Positions 38,068-47,130 of a stretch of 64,000 nt of DNA are shown here, in pieces. The stretch is from Roseimaritima multifibrata (lineage in GTDB: Bacteria > Planctomycetota > Planctomycetia > Pirellulales > Pirellulaceae). Each line of letters opens with the position of its first letter. Position 1 is the first letter of the stretch. The DNA lies in NCBI RefSeq assembly GCF_007741495.1, contig NZ_CP036262.1, positions 434,001 through 498,000 on the forward strand, read 5' to 3'. The translations under genes were made by a program, and so were the position numbers. Under the pieces are notes generated by a model. That model saw only the letters and a program-made list of their open reading frames with translations. It had not been told where the DNA came from and searched no databases.

Positions 38068-38910
38068 ATGACGACGGATAAGAAGTGGCCCATCGGCGTA
38101 TTTGCGAGTGTGGATGCAGGACTTGGCGTGCAGTGGGATGTGATCCGCCAGCTAAAGGTCCCCACGATTCAGTTACATGCTCCAGCACCGGAGTCCCGGA
38201 CGGCCGAAGTTGCCGAACGACTGCGAGGCCAGTTGGCTGAAATGGACGTCACGTTGACGGCCGTATTCGGTGGATTTGATGGCGAATCGTACGCCGATAT
38301 TCCGACGGTCGAGCGAACCATTGGTCTGGTACCTGAGGAGACTCGCGCCGCGCGTCTAGCCGAGATGAAAGAAATCGCCGATTTCGCTGCCCTGTTGGAA
38401 TGCCCCGTGGTCGCCTTGCACCTAGGTTTTGTGCCTCAGGAAATGGATGATCCGCGGATGCCGGGGATCATCGAAGTGACGCGCGATCTGTGTGACCACT
38501 GCGCCGCCCAAGGTCAGGCACTTCACCTGGAAACAGGGCAAGAAACCGCTGATGAATTGCTCGCTTTCTTGGCTGCCGTCGATCGCAAAAATTTGCATGT
38601 CAATTTCGATCCTGCCAACATGATTTTGTACGGCACGGGCGAACCGATTCCCGCGTTGAAAAAACTAGCACCTCATGTGAAAAGTGTTCACTGCAAAGAC
38701 GGCACCTGGAGCGACCAGCCCGGCAAGACCTGGGGGGCCGAAGTGCCTCTTGGCGAAGGCGATGTGGATATGGCTTTGTACGTCAAGACTTTGGACGAAA
38801 TCGGTTACGACGGGCCGCTGACCATCGAGCGAGAAATCCCGCAAGAACCCGAACGTCAGATCGCTGAAATCGGTAGTGCAGTCGAATTGCTGCGAAAGTT
38901 GACTAGCTAG
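38068..38910 (+). CDS. Sugar phosphate isomerase/epimerase (AP-endonuclease-2-like TIM barrel)
   Basis: The 280-residue protein has the xylose-isomerase-like TIM barrel of the IolE/IolI type. Metal-binding-type residues appear in LHLETGQETADEL, NFDPANM, VKSVHCKDG and the C-terminal TIEREIP. It should act on a small sugar or inositol derivative in the cytoplasm; many planctomycete paralogues exist. A GTG at 38065 directly precedes ATG 38068. The next gene, cinA, starts one base after its stop, so they are probably co-translated. Confidence 0.85.
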   Translation: MTTDKKWPIGVFASVDAGLGVQWDVIRQLKVPTIQLHAPAPESRTAEVAERLRGQLAEMDVTLTAVFGGFDGESYADIPTVERTIGLVPEETRAARLAEMKEIADFAALLECPVVALHLGFVPQEMDDPRMPGIIEVTRDLCDHCAAQGQALHLETGQETADELLAFLAAVDRKNLHVNFDPANMILYGTGEPIPALKKLAPHVKSVHCKDGTWSDQPGKTWGAEVPLGEGDVDMALYVKTLDEIGYDGPLTIEREIPQEPERQIAEIGSAVELLRKLTS

Positions 38911-38911
38911 C

Positions 38912-40153
38912 GTGATCGGAGAAGTGATCGCGATCGGCGACGAAATGACCACCGGAGCTCGTGTCGACACGAACTCCGCGTGGCTCAGTCAGCAGTTGGC
39001 TGCGGTCGGAGTCCGGACGTTTTTCCAGACCACCGTCGCCGATGATATCGAAGCCGGAGTTCAGGCGTTTCGTATCGCTGCCCAGCGAGCCGATATCGTG
39101 ATCGCAACAGGCGGCCTGGGGCCGACACGCGATGATCTAACACGAGAAGTGCTGGCGATGTTGATGAATCAACCGCTGGAATTTCGGCCTGAAGTGATGG
39201 AGCATATTCAGACGCTCTTCTCACGCCGTGGACGCGAGATGCCTGAACGCAATCGCCTGCAGGCGATGTTCCCGGTCGGTGCGGATGTCGTGCCGAATCC
39301 CCAAGGGACCGCTCCCGGACTGGACCTGACTTTCCCGCGCGAAGGTTTGCCCCCTTCGCGTATCTTTGCACTTCCCGGCGTCCCTGCCGAGATGAAGCAG
39401 ATGGTGCAGGCGACCGTCCTTCCGCGATTGGTGGCCAGTGGGTTGGCGGGCCAGCGAGTCATGCGCCAGCAGGTTGTCAAATGTTTCGGAGTCGGCGAGA
39501 GCGAGATGGAGTCTCGTCTGGGAAACATGATCGCACGGGACCGAACCCCTTCGGTCGGAATTACCGTCAGCCGTGCGACAATCTCGCTGCGGATCACGGC
39601 CGATGCCACGGATGATGCCCTGGCACTGCAGCAGATTATGGAAACTCGCCAGCAGATCTATCAATTGGTTCCTGAATTTATTTTCGGAGAAGGCGAAGGC
39701 TGTGAACTGCAGGATGCCGTGTCGGACGCGCTGGTCCACCGAGCCGAATCGCTGGCGGTGATCGAAGCCGGAGCCGCCGCACCATTGGCTGGCTGGCTGG
39801 CTGGCAAACCTGGCTTTCGAGCCGGCATTTACGTGCCCGAATTAAACGATTTGGAAAAACGCAAAGACGAGCCGCAGGAAGAAATCTTCGCGCGTATCGC
39901 AAGCGAGAACAAAGTCGACTGGCTCCTAGCCGTCGATGCGTATCCACAGCTTCCAGAAACCGATCAGCCTCTACCCGCATTTCCGCTAAGGGTGTTGATT
40001 TGGAAAGCCATCCCCAGCAGTGAATCCAAGGGAGAGCTGCAGGTATCCGAATTAGAACTAGGCGGCCATCCCGACATCGTGCAAGACCGAATCGCAAAGG
40101 CAGCACTAGATATCCTAAGAAAGCAGCTAAAAAGGAAAACCAAAGACAACTAA
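38912..40153 (+). CDS. cinA: CinA-like protein with a degenerate C-terminal domain
   Basis: The 413-residue protein starts with GTG (EVIAIGDEMTTGARVDTNS) and carries the MoaB/MogA-like domain of CinA with ATGGLGPTRDD and FALPGVPAEMKQM. In the family, this half is linked to ADP-ribose/NAD metabolism and the C-terminal half is an NMN deamidase with an ESxTGG motif. Here the equivalent place reads ESLAVIEAGAAAPLAGW, without the serine-threonine-glycine-glycine block, so deamidase activity is probably lost. It is coupled to the upstream isomerase gene. Confidence 0.88.
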   Translation: MIGEVIAIGDEMTTGARVDTNSAWLSQQLAAVGVRTFFQTTVADDIEAGVQAFRIAAQRADIVIATGGLGPTRDDLTREVLAMLMNQPLEFRPEVMEHIQTLFSRRGREMPERNRLQAMFPVGADVVPNPQGTAPGLDLTFPREGLPPSRIFALPGVPAEMKQMVQATVLPRLVASGLAGQRVMRQQVVKCFGVGESEMESRLGNMIARDRTPSVGITVSRATISLRITADATDDALALQQIMETRQQIYQLVPEFIFGEGEGCELQDAVSDALVHRAESLAVIEAGAAAPLAGWLAGKPGFRAGIYVPELNDLEKRKDEPQEEIFARIASENKVDWLLAVDAYPQLPETDQPLPAFPLRVLIWKAIPSSESKGELQVSELELGGHPDIVQDRIAKAALDILRKQLKRKTKDN

Positions 40154-40325
40154 TCCCAACCAAAACAATCCCCACCACCCCAACAATCCACACCACACCA
40201 CACCACACCACCCACCTCCTCCACTCCCACCTCCTCCACTCCTCCACTCCTCCACTCCTCCACTCCTCCACTCCCTGTCTCCCTGTCTCCCTGTCTCCCT
40301 GTCTCCCCCCCTCCCCCCCTCCTAG
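40154..40325. repeat. Pyrimidine-rich tandem repeats
   Basis: CACAC-rich sequence (40185-40210), then 8-bp units CTCCACTC (about 40215-40272) and CTCCCTGT (about 40270-40310). The units closely match those at 240-455, so the same kind of repeat occurs twice in this window, each time upstream of a plus-strand gene. Confidence 0.88.
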
Positions 40326-40421
40326 GTCAACTTCCCCGTTTTTTGTTGCGATTTACCAAGGTGGCTCCTAATCTAGGTCTAGCACCCTGATTTCAAGCTG
40401 TTGGCTCGATGAGGCACCTTA

Positions 40422-43400
40422 ATGAGTTCGAATGATTCCGAAGCGACCCCACGCTCCTTTAGCAAGAGTCAAGTTCTTGAGGGGTTGCTTGAATCGGTCG
40501 ACGACCTGGTTTGGGCGGCGACGCCCGACTATCGCAAGCTCTTGTACATCAACCCCGCAGCAGCCGAGATCTACGGCGTCCCTTTGGACGAAATGAAGCG
40601 GAGCCCTAAGACGTTAGTGGATGCCATCCATGAAGAGGATCGGGCGCTGGCGGATCAGCGGATGAGCCAGTTGGCAGAATCTGGTTGGGCGACCGCTGAA
40701 TACCGCATCGTCCGCCCTGACGGAAGTGTCCGCTGGGTCCGCGAGCGATTGCAGATGGTGATGGAAGCAACTGGACAGCCTCACCATATTCGCGGAGTCG
40801 CTCAAGACATTACATCGGAGCGTTCCGCTGCGGTGGCGCTGCAGAATGCGGACGCCGCCTATCGGGCGCTTGTCGATAGCCTGCCAATCAGTGTGACTCG
40901 CAAAGACTGCGACGGTCGCATCCAGTTTGCGAACGAAAGGTTTTGCAAAGGCTGCAGTCGGACGCTGGAAGACTTGCTGGGTAAAACCGATTTTGATTTG
41001 TTCCCCGCGCATCTTGCCAAGAAGTATCGCGCCGACGATCAGTTGGTGCTGGAAGCCGGGCAGGTCTACCATTCGATCGAGGAGAACACGGTCGACGATA
41101 ATGTGACCTATGTCGAAGTGTTTAAGGCTCCGATGCGTGACCGGAATGGTCAGATCGTCGGCGTGCAGATCATGTACTGGGATGTCACCGAGCAAAAGAA
41201 ATCCGAAGCCGAAGCGCAGTACCAAAAATTTCTGCTCGACACGCTTTTGCAGCACGTCCCCGACGCGATCTATTTTAAGGACGCTCACAGTCGCTTCATC
41301 CGGCTCAGCGATAGCATGCTCGGCAAACTGGGGGTCGAGTCGACGCAGCAGGCAATCGGAAAATCGGACGCTGATTTCTTTTCGCGCCCCCATGCTCAGG
41401 AAGCGTTAAGCGATGAACGCCAGGTGATGGCGACCGGCGAACCAGTGGTGGGCAAGCTGGAATGCGAAACCTACGAGGACAAAGAGGAGACTTGGTGCTC
41501 GTCGACAAAGCTTCCTCTGCGAGACCTGCATGGCCAAGTGATCGGTACCTTTGGAATATCCAGAGATGTTACGCAGCAGATGAAAGCCGAGCAGGAATTG
41601 GCTCGTGAGCGGGATCTGTTGCGGACGATTATCAACCTGCTGCCCGATTTGATCTTCGTGAAAGATCGCGTCGGACGGTTTGTGATCGTCAACGAAGCCC
41701 ATCGCAAATTAATGGGACTAGAAACCGCCGAGGAATTGGTCGGTAAATCCGATTTCGATTTCATGCCGTTGGAATTGGTTTGTAATTATGTGGCCGATGA
41801 CCAGCAGGTGATGCGCACCGGCCAGCCGATGGTCGGTCATGAAGAAGTCGCCCAGTCGCACGATGGATCTGAAATCTGGCTGCTCACTTCCAAGGTCCCG
41901 CTGCGAGATTCTGAAGGAGAGATCATCGGCTTGGTTGGTATCGGGCACGATATCACGGAAATGAAAAAGGCAGGTCAGGAATTGCTCGCGGCCAAAGATA
42001 CCGCGGACGCCGCGAACCGCGCAAAGAGCGATTTCCTGGCGAATATGAGCCACGAAATTCGGACGCCGATGAACGCGATTATCGGGATGACCGAATTACT
42101 GCTTGATACCGATATCGACGATAGCCAGCGAGAATACCTCGTGATGGTTCAGGCTTCGGGAGAATCGCTTCTTTCGATCATCAACGACATCCTCGATTTC
42201 TCTAAGATCGAAGCAGGCAAGCTGGAATTGGATGTCTCCGAATTTGATCTTCGCGAAGGTCTGGGGGATACGATGAAAGCCCTCGCCCTGCGGGCTCATG
42301 CCAAAGAACTGGAGCTTGCGTTTCGGATCGACCCCAATGTTCCTCAGAAGCTGGTGGGCGACGGAGGCCGGTTGCGGCAGGTGATTGTCAACTTGGTCGG
42401 GAACGCCGTGAAGTTCACTCAGCACGGAGAGGTGGTGGTCGACGTTAACGCCGTCGAACGCTCCGATGAAACGGTCAAACTTCAGGTCTGCGTGCGCGAC
42501 ACCGGAATCGGGATCCCGCTGGAACAGCAGAAAAGGATCTTTCAAGAATTTGAACAGGCCGACACCTCGACCACGCGGCGGTTTGGTGGAACCGGTTTGG
42601 GGCTGGCCATTTCTTCGCGGCTGATCCATATCATGGGCGGCGATCTTTGGCTGGAAAGCGAACCAAACGTTGGCAGCCAGTTCTTCTTTACCGTTACGCT
42701 TGAACGAGCCAGTAACGGGGGTGCACCTTATGACGATATGGTCGTCGTTGGGGGGACTCAGGTCCTGATCGTCGACGACAATAAAACAAATCGTCAGATC
42801 CTCTGCGAGATGCTGAAGAACTGGGGCATGCGTCCTCAGGCGTACGAACGTCCCGAAGAAGGGTTGGAAGCCTTGCAAGCTTGCCACGCAGAAGGGAAAC
42901 CTTTTGGGCTGATTCTTAGCGATGTGCAAATGCCCGACGTCGATGGATTCGAATTCGCTCAGTGGGTCCGAAATTCCGAAGACGTTAAGCACACGCCGAT
43001 CATCATGTTGACCTCCGGCGGGCGAAATGGAGACGCCGAGCGACGCTCGAATCTGAAAATCGCCGATCGATTGATGAAGCCGGTAAAACAGTCCGAATTG
43101 TTCGATTCCATCGTGCGAGTCCTGGGAGTCACCGCTCCGGAGAAAGAGAACGCAAGAGACGAAAACGTATCCGCTTCCGGCTATGATTTTGGCACGCTGC
43201 GAGTGCTGCTGGCCGAAGACAATTTGGTGAATCAGAAACTTGCCGTCGGAGTCTTAAAGAAGAATGGCCATGTGGTCACGGTCGTCAACAATGGGCAGGA
43301 AGCGATCGACCAGTTGGAGGAAGGGAGCTACGATTTAGTCCTGATGGATGTTCAGATGCCAGTCTTGGATGGCCTCTCGGCGACTCGCGAAATTCGTGAA

Positions 43401-44141
43401 TCGGAGAAGCACACCGGCAGGCACATTCCAATCATCGCGATGACCGCTCACGCGTTAAAAGGTGACCGCGAGAAGTGTTTAGAATCGGGGATGGATGAAT
43501 ACATCGCCAAACCGATCCGAGTCTCGGTGATGATGGACAAGTTCCAAGTCGTGCTGGGGTCAGCGAACCGAACGGATGACCCGAATGATGGAAGCGAAAG
43601 CGGCGAGGAACAGTCCTCGGAACGCCCCGCAGAACCGGTTCCCTCGGTCGCGATTGCTGCCGTTGACGAAGCGAAGTTGGCGGAGCCTGCTGCAAGCCCT
43701 ACAGTGCAGGCTGATTCAAACGTTCAAAGCCCAGAGGATGATTCGCACGCCATGTCGATTGCAGAGGATGCCGCACGCCTGTTTCCCGAAGAGCCCGTGA
43801 TCGACTGGGTCAAAGCGACTGCGATCGTAGGGGGAGACCCCGATCTGTTGAACGAGATTTTGGCCGTTTACTTGAAAGAGAAAAACAGTCTTCTCGTGAC
43901 GATCGATAATTCGCTTTTGGCGAACGATCATGATACGCTTTTCCGAGCCGCTCACACCTTAAAGGGGGCCTCGGCCGCAGTCGGGGCCGCCGGCGCCGTC
44001 GAAGCGGCCAAGCGATTGGAGCTAGCCGCACGTGACGGGCAAACGGATGGTTTGAAAGAGATGCATGATCAACTGTTAGTTGAAGTCGCATCGGTCCAGC
44101 GAGAAATCGAGCGGCATCAAGCAGCTCAAGATCAAAAGTAA
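40422..44141 (+). CDS. PAS hybrid sensor histidine kinase with two receivers and an Hpt domain
   Basis: This 1239-residue protein carries a whole phosphorelay. Four PAS domains (about 15-140, 145-265, 270-395 and 400-525) precede HisKA with H544 in NMSHEIRTPMN, an HATPase domain (NLVGNAVKF, GTGLGLAIS), receiver 1 with D834 in LSDVQMPDVDG, receiver 2 with D976 in LMDVQMPVLDG, and an Hpt domain with H1178 in AAHTLKGASA. There is no membrane segment, so it should sense a cytoplasmic signal. No response regulator with an output domain is adjacent, so the final target is unknown. Confidence 0.94.
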   Translation: MSSNDSEATPRSFSKSQVLEGLLESVDDLVWAATPDYRKLLYINPAAAEIYGVPLDEMKRSPKTLVDAIHEEDRALADQRMSQLAESGWATAEYRIVRPDGSVRWVRERLQMVMEATGQPHHIRGVAQDITSERSAAVALQNADAAYRALVDSLPISVTRKDCDGRIQFANERFCKGCSRTLEDLLGKTDFDLFPAHLAKKYRADDQLVLEAGQVYHSIEENTVDDNVTYVEVFKAPMRDRNGQIVGVQIMYWDVTEQKKSEAEAQYQKFLLDTLLQHVPDAIYFKDAHSRFIRLSDSMLGKLGVESTQQAIGKSDADFFSRPHAQEALSDERQVMATGEPVVGKLECETYEDKEETWCSSTKLPLRDLHGQVIGTFGISRDVTQQMKAEQELARERDLLRTIINLLPDLIFVKDRVGRFVIVNEAHRKLMGLETAEELVGKSDFDFMPLELVCNYVADDQQVMRTGQPMVGHEEVAQSHDGSEIWLLTSKVPLRDSEGEIIGLVGIGHDITEMKKAGQELLAAKDTADAANRAKSDFLANMSHEIRTPMNAIIGMTELLLDTDIDDSQREYLVMVQASGESLLSIINDILDFSKIEAGKLELDVSEFDLREGLGDTMKALALRAHAKELELAFRIDPNVPQKLVGDGGRLRQVIVNLVGNAVKFTQHGEVVVDVNAVERSDETVKLQVCVRDTGIGIPLEQQKRIFQEFEQADTSTTRRFGGTGLGLAISSRLIHIMGGDLWLESEPNVGSQFFFTVTLERASNGGAPYDDMVVVGGTQVLIVDDNKTNRQILCEMLKNWGMRPQAYERPEEGLEALQACHAEGKPFGLILSDVQMPDVDGFEFAQWVRNSEDVKHTPIIMLTSGGRNGDAERRSNLKIADRLMKPVKQSELFDSIVRVLGVTAPEKENARDENVSASGYDFGTLRVLLAEDNLVNQKLAVGVLKKNGHVVTVVNNGQEAIDQLEEGSYDLVLMDVQMPVLDGLSATREIRESEKHTGRHIPIIAMTAHALKGDREKCLESGMDEYIAKPIRVSVMMDKFQVVLGSANRTDDPNDGSESGEEQSSERPAEPVPSVAIAAVDEAKLAEPAASPTVQADSNVQSPEDDSHAMSIAEDAARLFPEEPVIDWVKATAIVGGDPDLLNEILAVYLKEKNSLLVTIDNSLLANDHDTLFRAAHTLKGASAAVGAAGAVEAAKRLELAARDGQTDGLKEMHDQLLVEVASVQREIERHQAAQDQK

Positions 44142-44183
44142 CCTTGTCGCACTCTCAACGACGTGAAAGCGAAAGACTCTCCA

Positions 44184-44825
44184 ATGGTGTTTGTGAACCG
44201 ATTACTCGCCGCCTTATGCCTGACCGCTGCCCTGCTCTCCCCTGCCTCCGCCGAACCGCCCATCGAAGAAGGCTTTACGCCCCTCTTCAACGGGACGGAC
44301 ACCAAGGGTTGGCATGGGAGCGAGGAATGGTTCCGGATCGAAGACCAGCAGATCATCGCGGGGAGTCTGGATCGCCCGATTCCAAGAAATGAGTTCCTTC
44401 GGACCGACAAAGAGTACAAGGACTTCGAGCTCCGGTTGCAGTTTCAGTTAACGGGAGAGAAAGCAAACGCCGGAGTCCAATTCAGGACCGAAGAGATTCC
44501 CGATCATCACGAAGTCCGAGGCTATCAAGCCGATTTAGGGCCGGGATGGTATGGCTGTTTGTACGACGAATCGAGACGCAGAAAGGTCTTGGCCGGTCCC
44601 GAAGCCGACAAGCGGGACAAAATCATTCGAGCCAACGAATGGAACGACTACCGGATCCGCTGTGAAGGAAACCGGATCCGATTGTGGATCAACGGAGAAA
44701 AGACCGTCGACTACAAGGAAACCGACGACACGATCCCGCAAACAGGCATCATCGCCGTCCAGGTCCACTCCGGACCACCCATGGAAGCTAGGTACCGCAA
44801 TCTAAGAATCAAAGAACTAAAATAA
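44184..44825 (+). CDS. Secreted DUF1080 (3-keto-disaccharide hydrolase-like) protein
   Basis: The 213-residue product has a signal peptide (VNRLLAALCLTAALLSPASA) and the DUF1080 jelly-roll pattern: FTPLFNGTDTKGWHG, NAGVQFRTEE, GYQADLGPGWYGCLYDE and the terminal ARYRNLRIKEL. DUF1080 proteins are abundant in planctomycetes; some are 3-keto-glycoside hydrolases. I chose ATG 44184, at the signal peptide, over the GTG at 44163. Confidence 0.88.
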   Translation: MVFVNRLLAALCLTAALLSPASAEPPIEEGFTPLFNGTDTKGWHGSEEWFRIEDQQIIAGSLDRPIPRNEFLRTDKEYKDFELRLQFQLTGEKANAGVQFRTEEIPDHHEVRGYQADLGPGWYGCLYDESRRRKVLAGPEADKRDKIIRANEWNDYRIRCEGNRIRLWINGEKTVDYKETDDTIPQTGIIAVQVHSGPPMEARYRNLRIKELK

Positions 44826-44903
44826 TCAGGGGTTGGATTTTAGAAACCGTACGGTAGAATCAGCCCCAAGCCATCCTCCAAAAGAGGGTTTGGCAAATCC
44901 AAA

Positions 44904-44976
44904 GCACCTATAGCTCAGTTGGTAGAGCAGCGGACTCTTAATCCGCGGGTCGTAGGTTCGAGCCCTACTGGGTGTA
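44904..44976 (+). tRNA. tRNA-Lys (anticodon CTT)
   Basis: The 73 bases fold as a cloverleaf. The acceptor arm is GCACCTA with TGGGTGT, the D arm GCTC/GAGC, and the anticodon stem GCGGA/TCCGC with loop CTCTTAA, giving anticodon CTT. The T arm is GTAGG/CCTAC with TTCGAGC, and the discriminator base is A. No CCA is encoded. The 3' portion from 44935 is part of the integration direct repeat. Confidence 0.95.
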
Positions 44977-44980
44977 CTAA
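44935..44980 (+). other. attL: left 46-bp direct repeat of the island
   Basis: This 46-bp sequence, from CTCTTAATCCGCGGG in the anticodon loop to GGGTGTACTAA past the tRNA end, is repeated without mismatch at 57205-57250. The repeat stops at once on both sides. Integration within the tRNA 3' half, with an integrase beside it, is the classical tyrosine-integrase island layout. Confidence 0.93.
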
Positions 44981-44981
44981 G

Positions 44982-45020
44982 AAAAAAGCCTAGTCAACCG
45001 TGATTTGACTAGGCTTTTTT
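44982..45020 (+). terminator. Terminator after the restored tRNA-Lys
   Basis: A perfect 16-bp stem (AAAAAAGCCTAGTCAA with TTGACTAGGCTTTTTT) encloses a short loop, with a T-run. It lies inside the island just after attL. A related hairpin with the same CTAGTCAA core follows attR at 57252-57288. Confidence 0.9.
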
Positions 45021-45061
45021 CATTCTCGGCTGTTTGTTGCACTCCATCGCGATTTGACCGG

Positions 45062-45081
45062 TTTTGGGTACATACCCAAAA
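45062..45081. promoter_or_regulatory. Palindrome TTTTGGGTA-CA-TACCCAAAA upstream of the integrase
   Basis: A perfect 9-bp inverted repeat with a 2-base centre, 22 bp before the integrase ATG. A near-identical palindrome occurs at 57056-57072, near the other end of the island. It could be an operator for integrase or an arm site for integrase or excisionase; function is inferred from position only. Confidence 0.55.
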
Positions 45082-45102
45082 TGGAAGCGACAGGAGAGTG
45101 AA

Positions 45103-46380
45103 ATGTCTGCAAAATTGCCGAAGTACCGAAAGCATCAGAGCGGTCGTGCGAGAGTCACGATCAATGGACGTGATTATTATTTGGGTCCGTATGGAACCAA
45201 GGCAAGCCACCGTGAATACGACCGGGTGATCGCTGAGTATCTGGGGAGCGGCCGAAGCGGCACGTTTGGTATGGAACAAGAGTGCTACACGGTTGCAATG
45301 CTTCTTGCGGACTACGCGAGGCACGCAAGACGCTACTATGGGACCGATGAATCATCCGAGTTCCACCGCATCAAGCGAGCCGTCAAGCCGTTGAAGCATC
45401 TCTATGCCAAGGTTGCTGCTGATGAATTCGGTCCGAATCGCTTTAAGACGTGTCGCCAGCAGTTGATTGATGACGGGCTGTCGCGAAACGGGATCAACGC
45501 CCACATGAAACGAGTGGCCAGGATGTTCAAGTGGGCGGCGGCGGAGGGCAAGATTCCTGCCACCGTCTATCAAACTCTTCGGTTGATAGACTCTTTAAAG
45601 GCTGGGCGAACTGAGGCATACGAAACCGAACCGGTGCTGCCTGTATCGCAGGAAGTGATTAACGCAACGCTTCCGATGCTCTCGCAAATTGTCGCGGACA
45701 TGGTAAGTGTCCAGCTTCTTGTCGGCTGCCGACCCGCAGAAATTTGCCGTCTCACTCCTGGTTGCATCGATCGCGAAGGAGAGGTCTGGATTGCAACGCT
45801 TACCGAGCACAAAACGAAGCATCATGGGCACTCTCGGCGACTCTTCATCGGCCCGCAGGCTCAAGGGATTCTGTTGCCCTACCTCGATCGCAATTGTGAC
45901 GAAAAAATATTCCAGCCGATTGAGGCTGACCGGCTTAGACGAAAGCAGCAGTCAAAAAGTCGGATCACTCCGATTTCTTGCGGAAATCGACCAGGCAAGA
46001 GGTCAGGTGGGTTGAAAGGGAGTAAAGGTAAGAAGCGGCCCGGTAGTGAGTTTACAACTAACAGTTATCGGCGTGCGATTCACAATGCGTGCGACAATGC
46101 CTTTCCTGCTCCAGTGCCGTTGCGGCAGTTGCCAGGCGAGTCAGACGCGGCGAGGTGGCGCCGACTGACTGAAACGGAATGTTCTGAATTGAAGAAATGG
46201 CAAAGCAAGCACCGGTGGAGTCCGAACAGATTGCGGCACAGTCGAGGGACTGATATTCGCCGGGAGTATGGTCTCGAGGCTGCTCAGGTTGTCCTTGGGC
46301 ATGCGAAAGCTGATGTCACTCAGGTCTATGCAGAGCGTGATATTGAGCTGGCTAAGAAAGTGGCCAAGGAATATGGCTGA
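45103..46380 (+). CDS. Tyrosine recombinase (island integrase)
   Basis: The 425-residue protein has a central SAM-like core-binding domain (about 60-165) and a C-terminal catalytic domain. Visible catalytic residues are R210 in VGCRPAEICRL, a lysine near 237 in EHKTKHHGHSRR, R378-H379 in NRLRHSRGTDIR (Asn replaces the first His of the usual HxxR box), H400 in LGHAKAD and the nucleophile Y409 in VTQVYAERD. ATG 45103 is preceded by AGGAGAG at good spacing. Its place next to attL marks it as the enzyme that integrated the element into tRNA-Lys. Confidence 0.93.
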   Translation: MSAKLPKYRKHQSGRARVTINGRDYYLGPYGTKASHREYDRVIAEYLGSGRSGTFGMEQECYTVAMLLADYARHARRYYGTDESSEFHRIKRAVKPLKHLYAKVAADEFGPNRFKTCRQQLIDDGLSRNGINAHMKRVARMFKWAAAEGKIPATVYQTLRLIDSLKAGRTEAYETEPVLPVSQEVINATLPMLSQIVADMVSVQLLVGCRPAEICRLTPGCIDREGEVWIATLTEHKTKHHGHSRRLFIGPQAQGILLPYLDRNCDEKIFQPIEADRLRRKQQSKSRITPISCGNRPGKRSGGLKGSKGKKRPGSEFTTNSYRRAIHNACDNAFPAPVPLRQLPGESDAARWRRLTETECSELKKWQSKHRWSPNRLRHSRGTDIRREYGLEAAQVVLGHAKADVTQVYAERDIELAKKVAKEYG

Positions 46381-46539
46381 GAGGATCGGTCTGCAGCATA
46401 AGTGATTCGTTGGCGTCCGCTAAGACTTATGGCGACTTTTTATTGCGCGTTGCTAAACTTGTAGCGGTGCTTCGAGCTTCGTGGCAAACGAGTCGTGCGT
46501 TTTGCCCAAAGTCCGTCTCCCAAAATTCATTGAGGTCTG

Positions 46540-46836
46540 ATGATCACTGCTTCTGCTGGTATGCTGCGGTTGCTGGATGCGATTCGCGTCGCAACCGGGC
46601 TGGAAATCCGTTCCGAGACCGCACTCCGTTGGTGCCGTCAGGCAAACAAGCACGGTGTGAAGCTTGAAGCCTGGAAAATCGGAAACCGTGTCTATTCAAC
46701 GGTAGAAGCAGTTCGACGATTCGTGGAGCAAAACACGTTGGCAATGAGCTCAAGTACTCCGGCTCCTCAAGTTAATCGCTCATCGGAAAGGCTGCACAAC
46801 AAGGCAATGAAGGAGCTTGATGATCTAGGGTTTTGA
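46540..46836 (+). CDS. DUF1580 winged-helix-like protein, possible excisionase
   Basis: The 98-residue product contains the DUF1580 pattern, which I know only from planctomycetes: a MerR/excisionase-like helix-turn-helix (SETALRWCRQ, KIGNRVYSTVEAVRRFVEQ). Located after the integrase on the same strand, it may be a recombination directionality factor or regulator. GAGG lies 6 bases before ATG 46540. Function is inferred from fold likeness and context. Confidence 0.75.
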   Translation: MITASAGMLRLLDAIRVATGLEIRSETALRWCRQANKHGVKLEAWKIGNRVYSTVEAVRRFVEQNTLAMSSSTPAPQVNRSSERLHNKAMKELDDLGF

Positions 46837-47130
46837 TTGCGATCGCAGGTGTTTTCCCAATGTCCAATGTCGGCACAGCTCAGGTGGTTCGGTTTGGGGC
46901 TCGTTTGCTGGATTGAAAAATCGAATGATCGGGACGAAGCCCTCTTCGAAGGCCCCATTGAGCATCCCCTGAACGATCGCAATGGCGTCGTTGGTTGCGG
47001 TGTCGGACCAGTTGGGATTGTCGCCGGTCCATTTGGTGATGTGGTGCTTCTTCAGTTGGCCCGCTTTCATTCGTTTGCTGACAGAAGCGATAACGCTCTT
47101 CAGTACAGTAAATTGTTGTAATTGCCCTGT
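46825..47130 (-). pseudogene. Tyrosine integrase N-terminal remnant
   Basis: Minus-strand translation gives a segment like the core-binding domain of planctomycete site-specific integrases (LKKHHITKWTGDNPNWSDT, then IAIVQGMLNGAFEEGFV, where homologues read NWA). No catalytic domain follows; the frame ends at a Pro-rich tail. I read it as a fragment of a second integrase left by an older insertion. Recognition is by eye and moderate. Confidence 0.5.
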
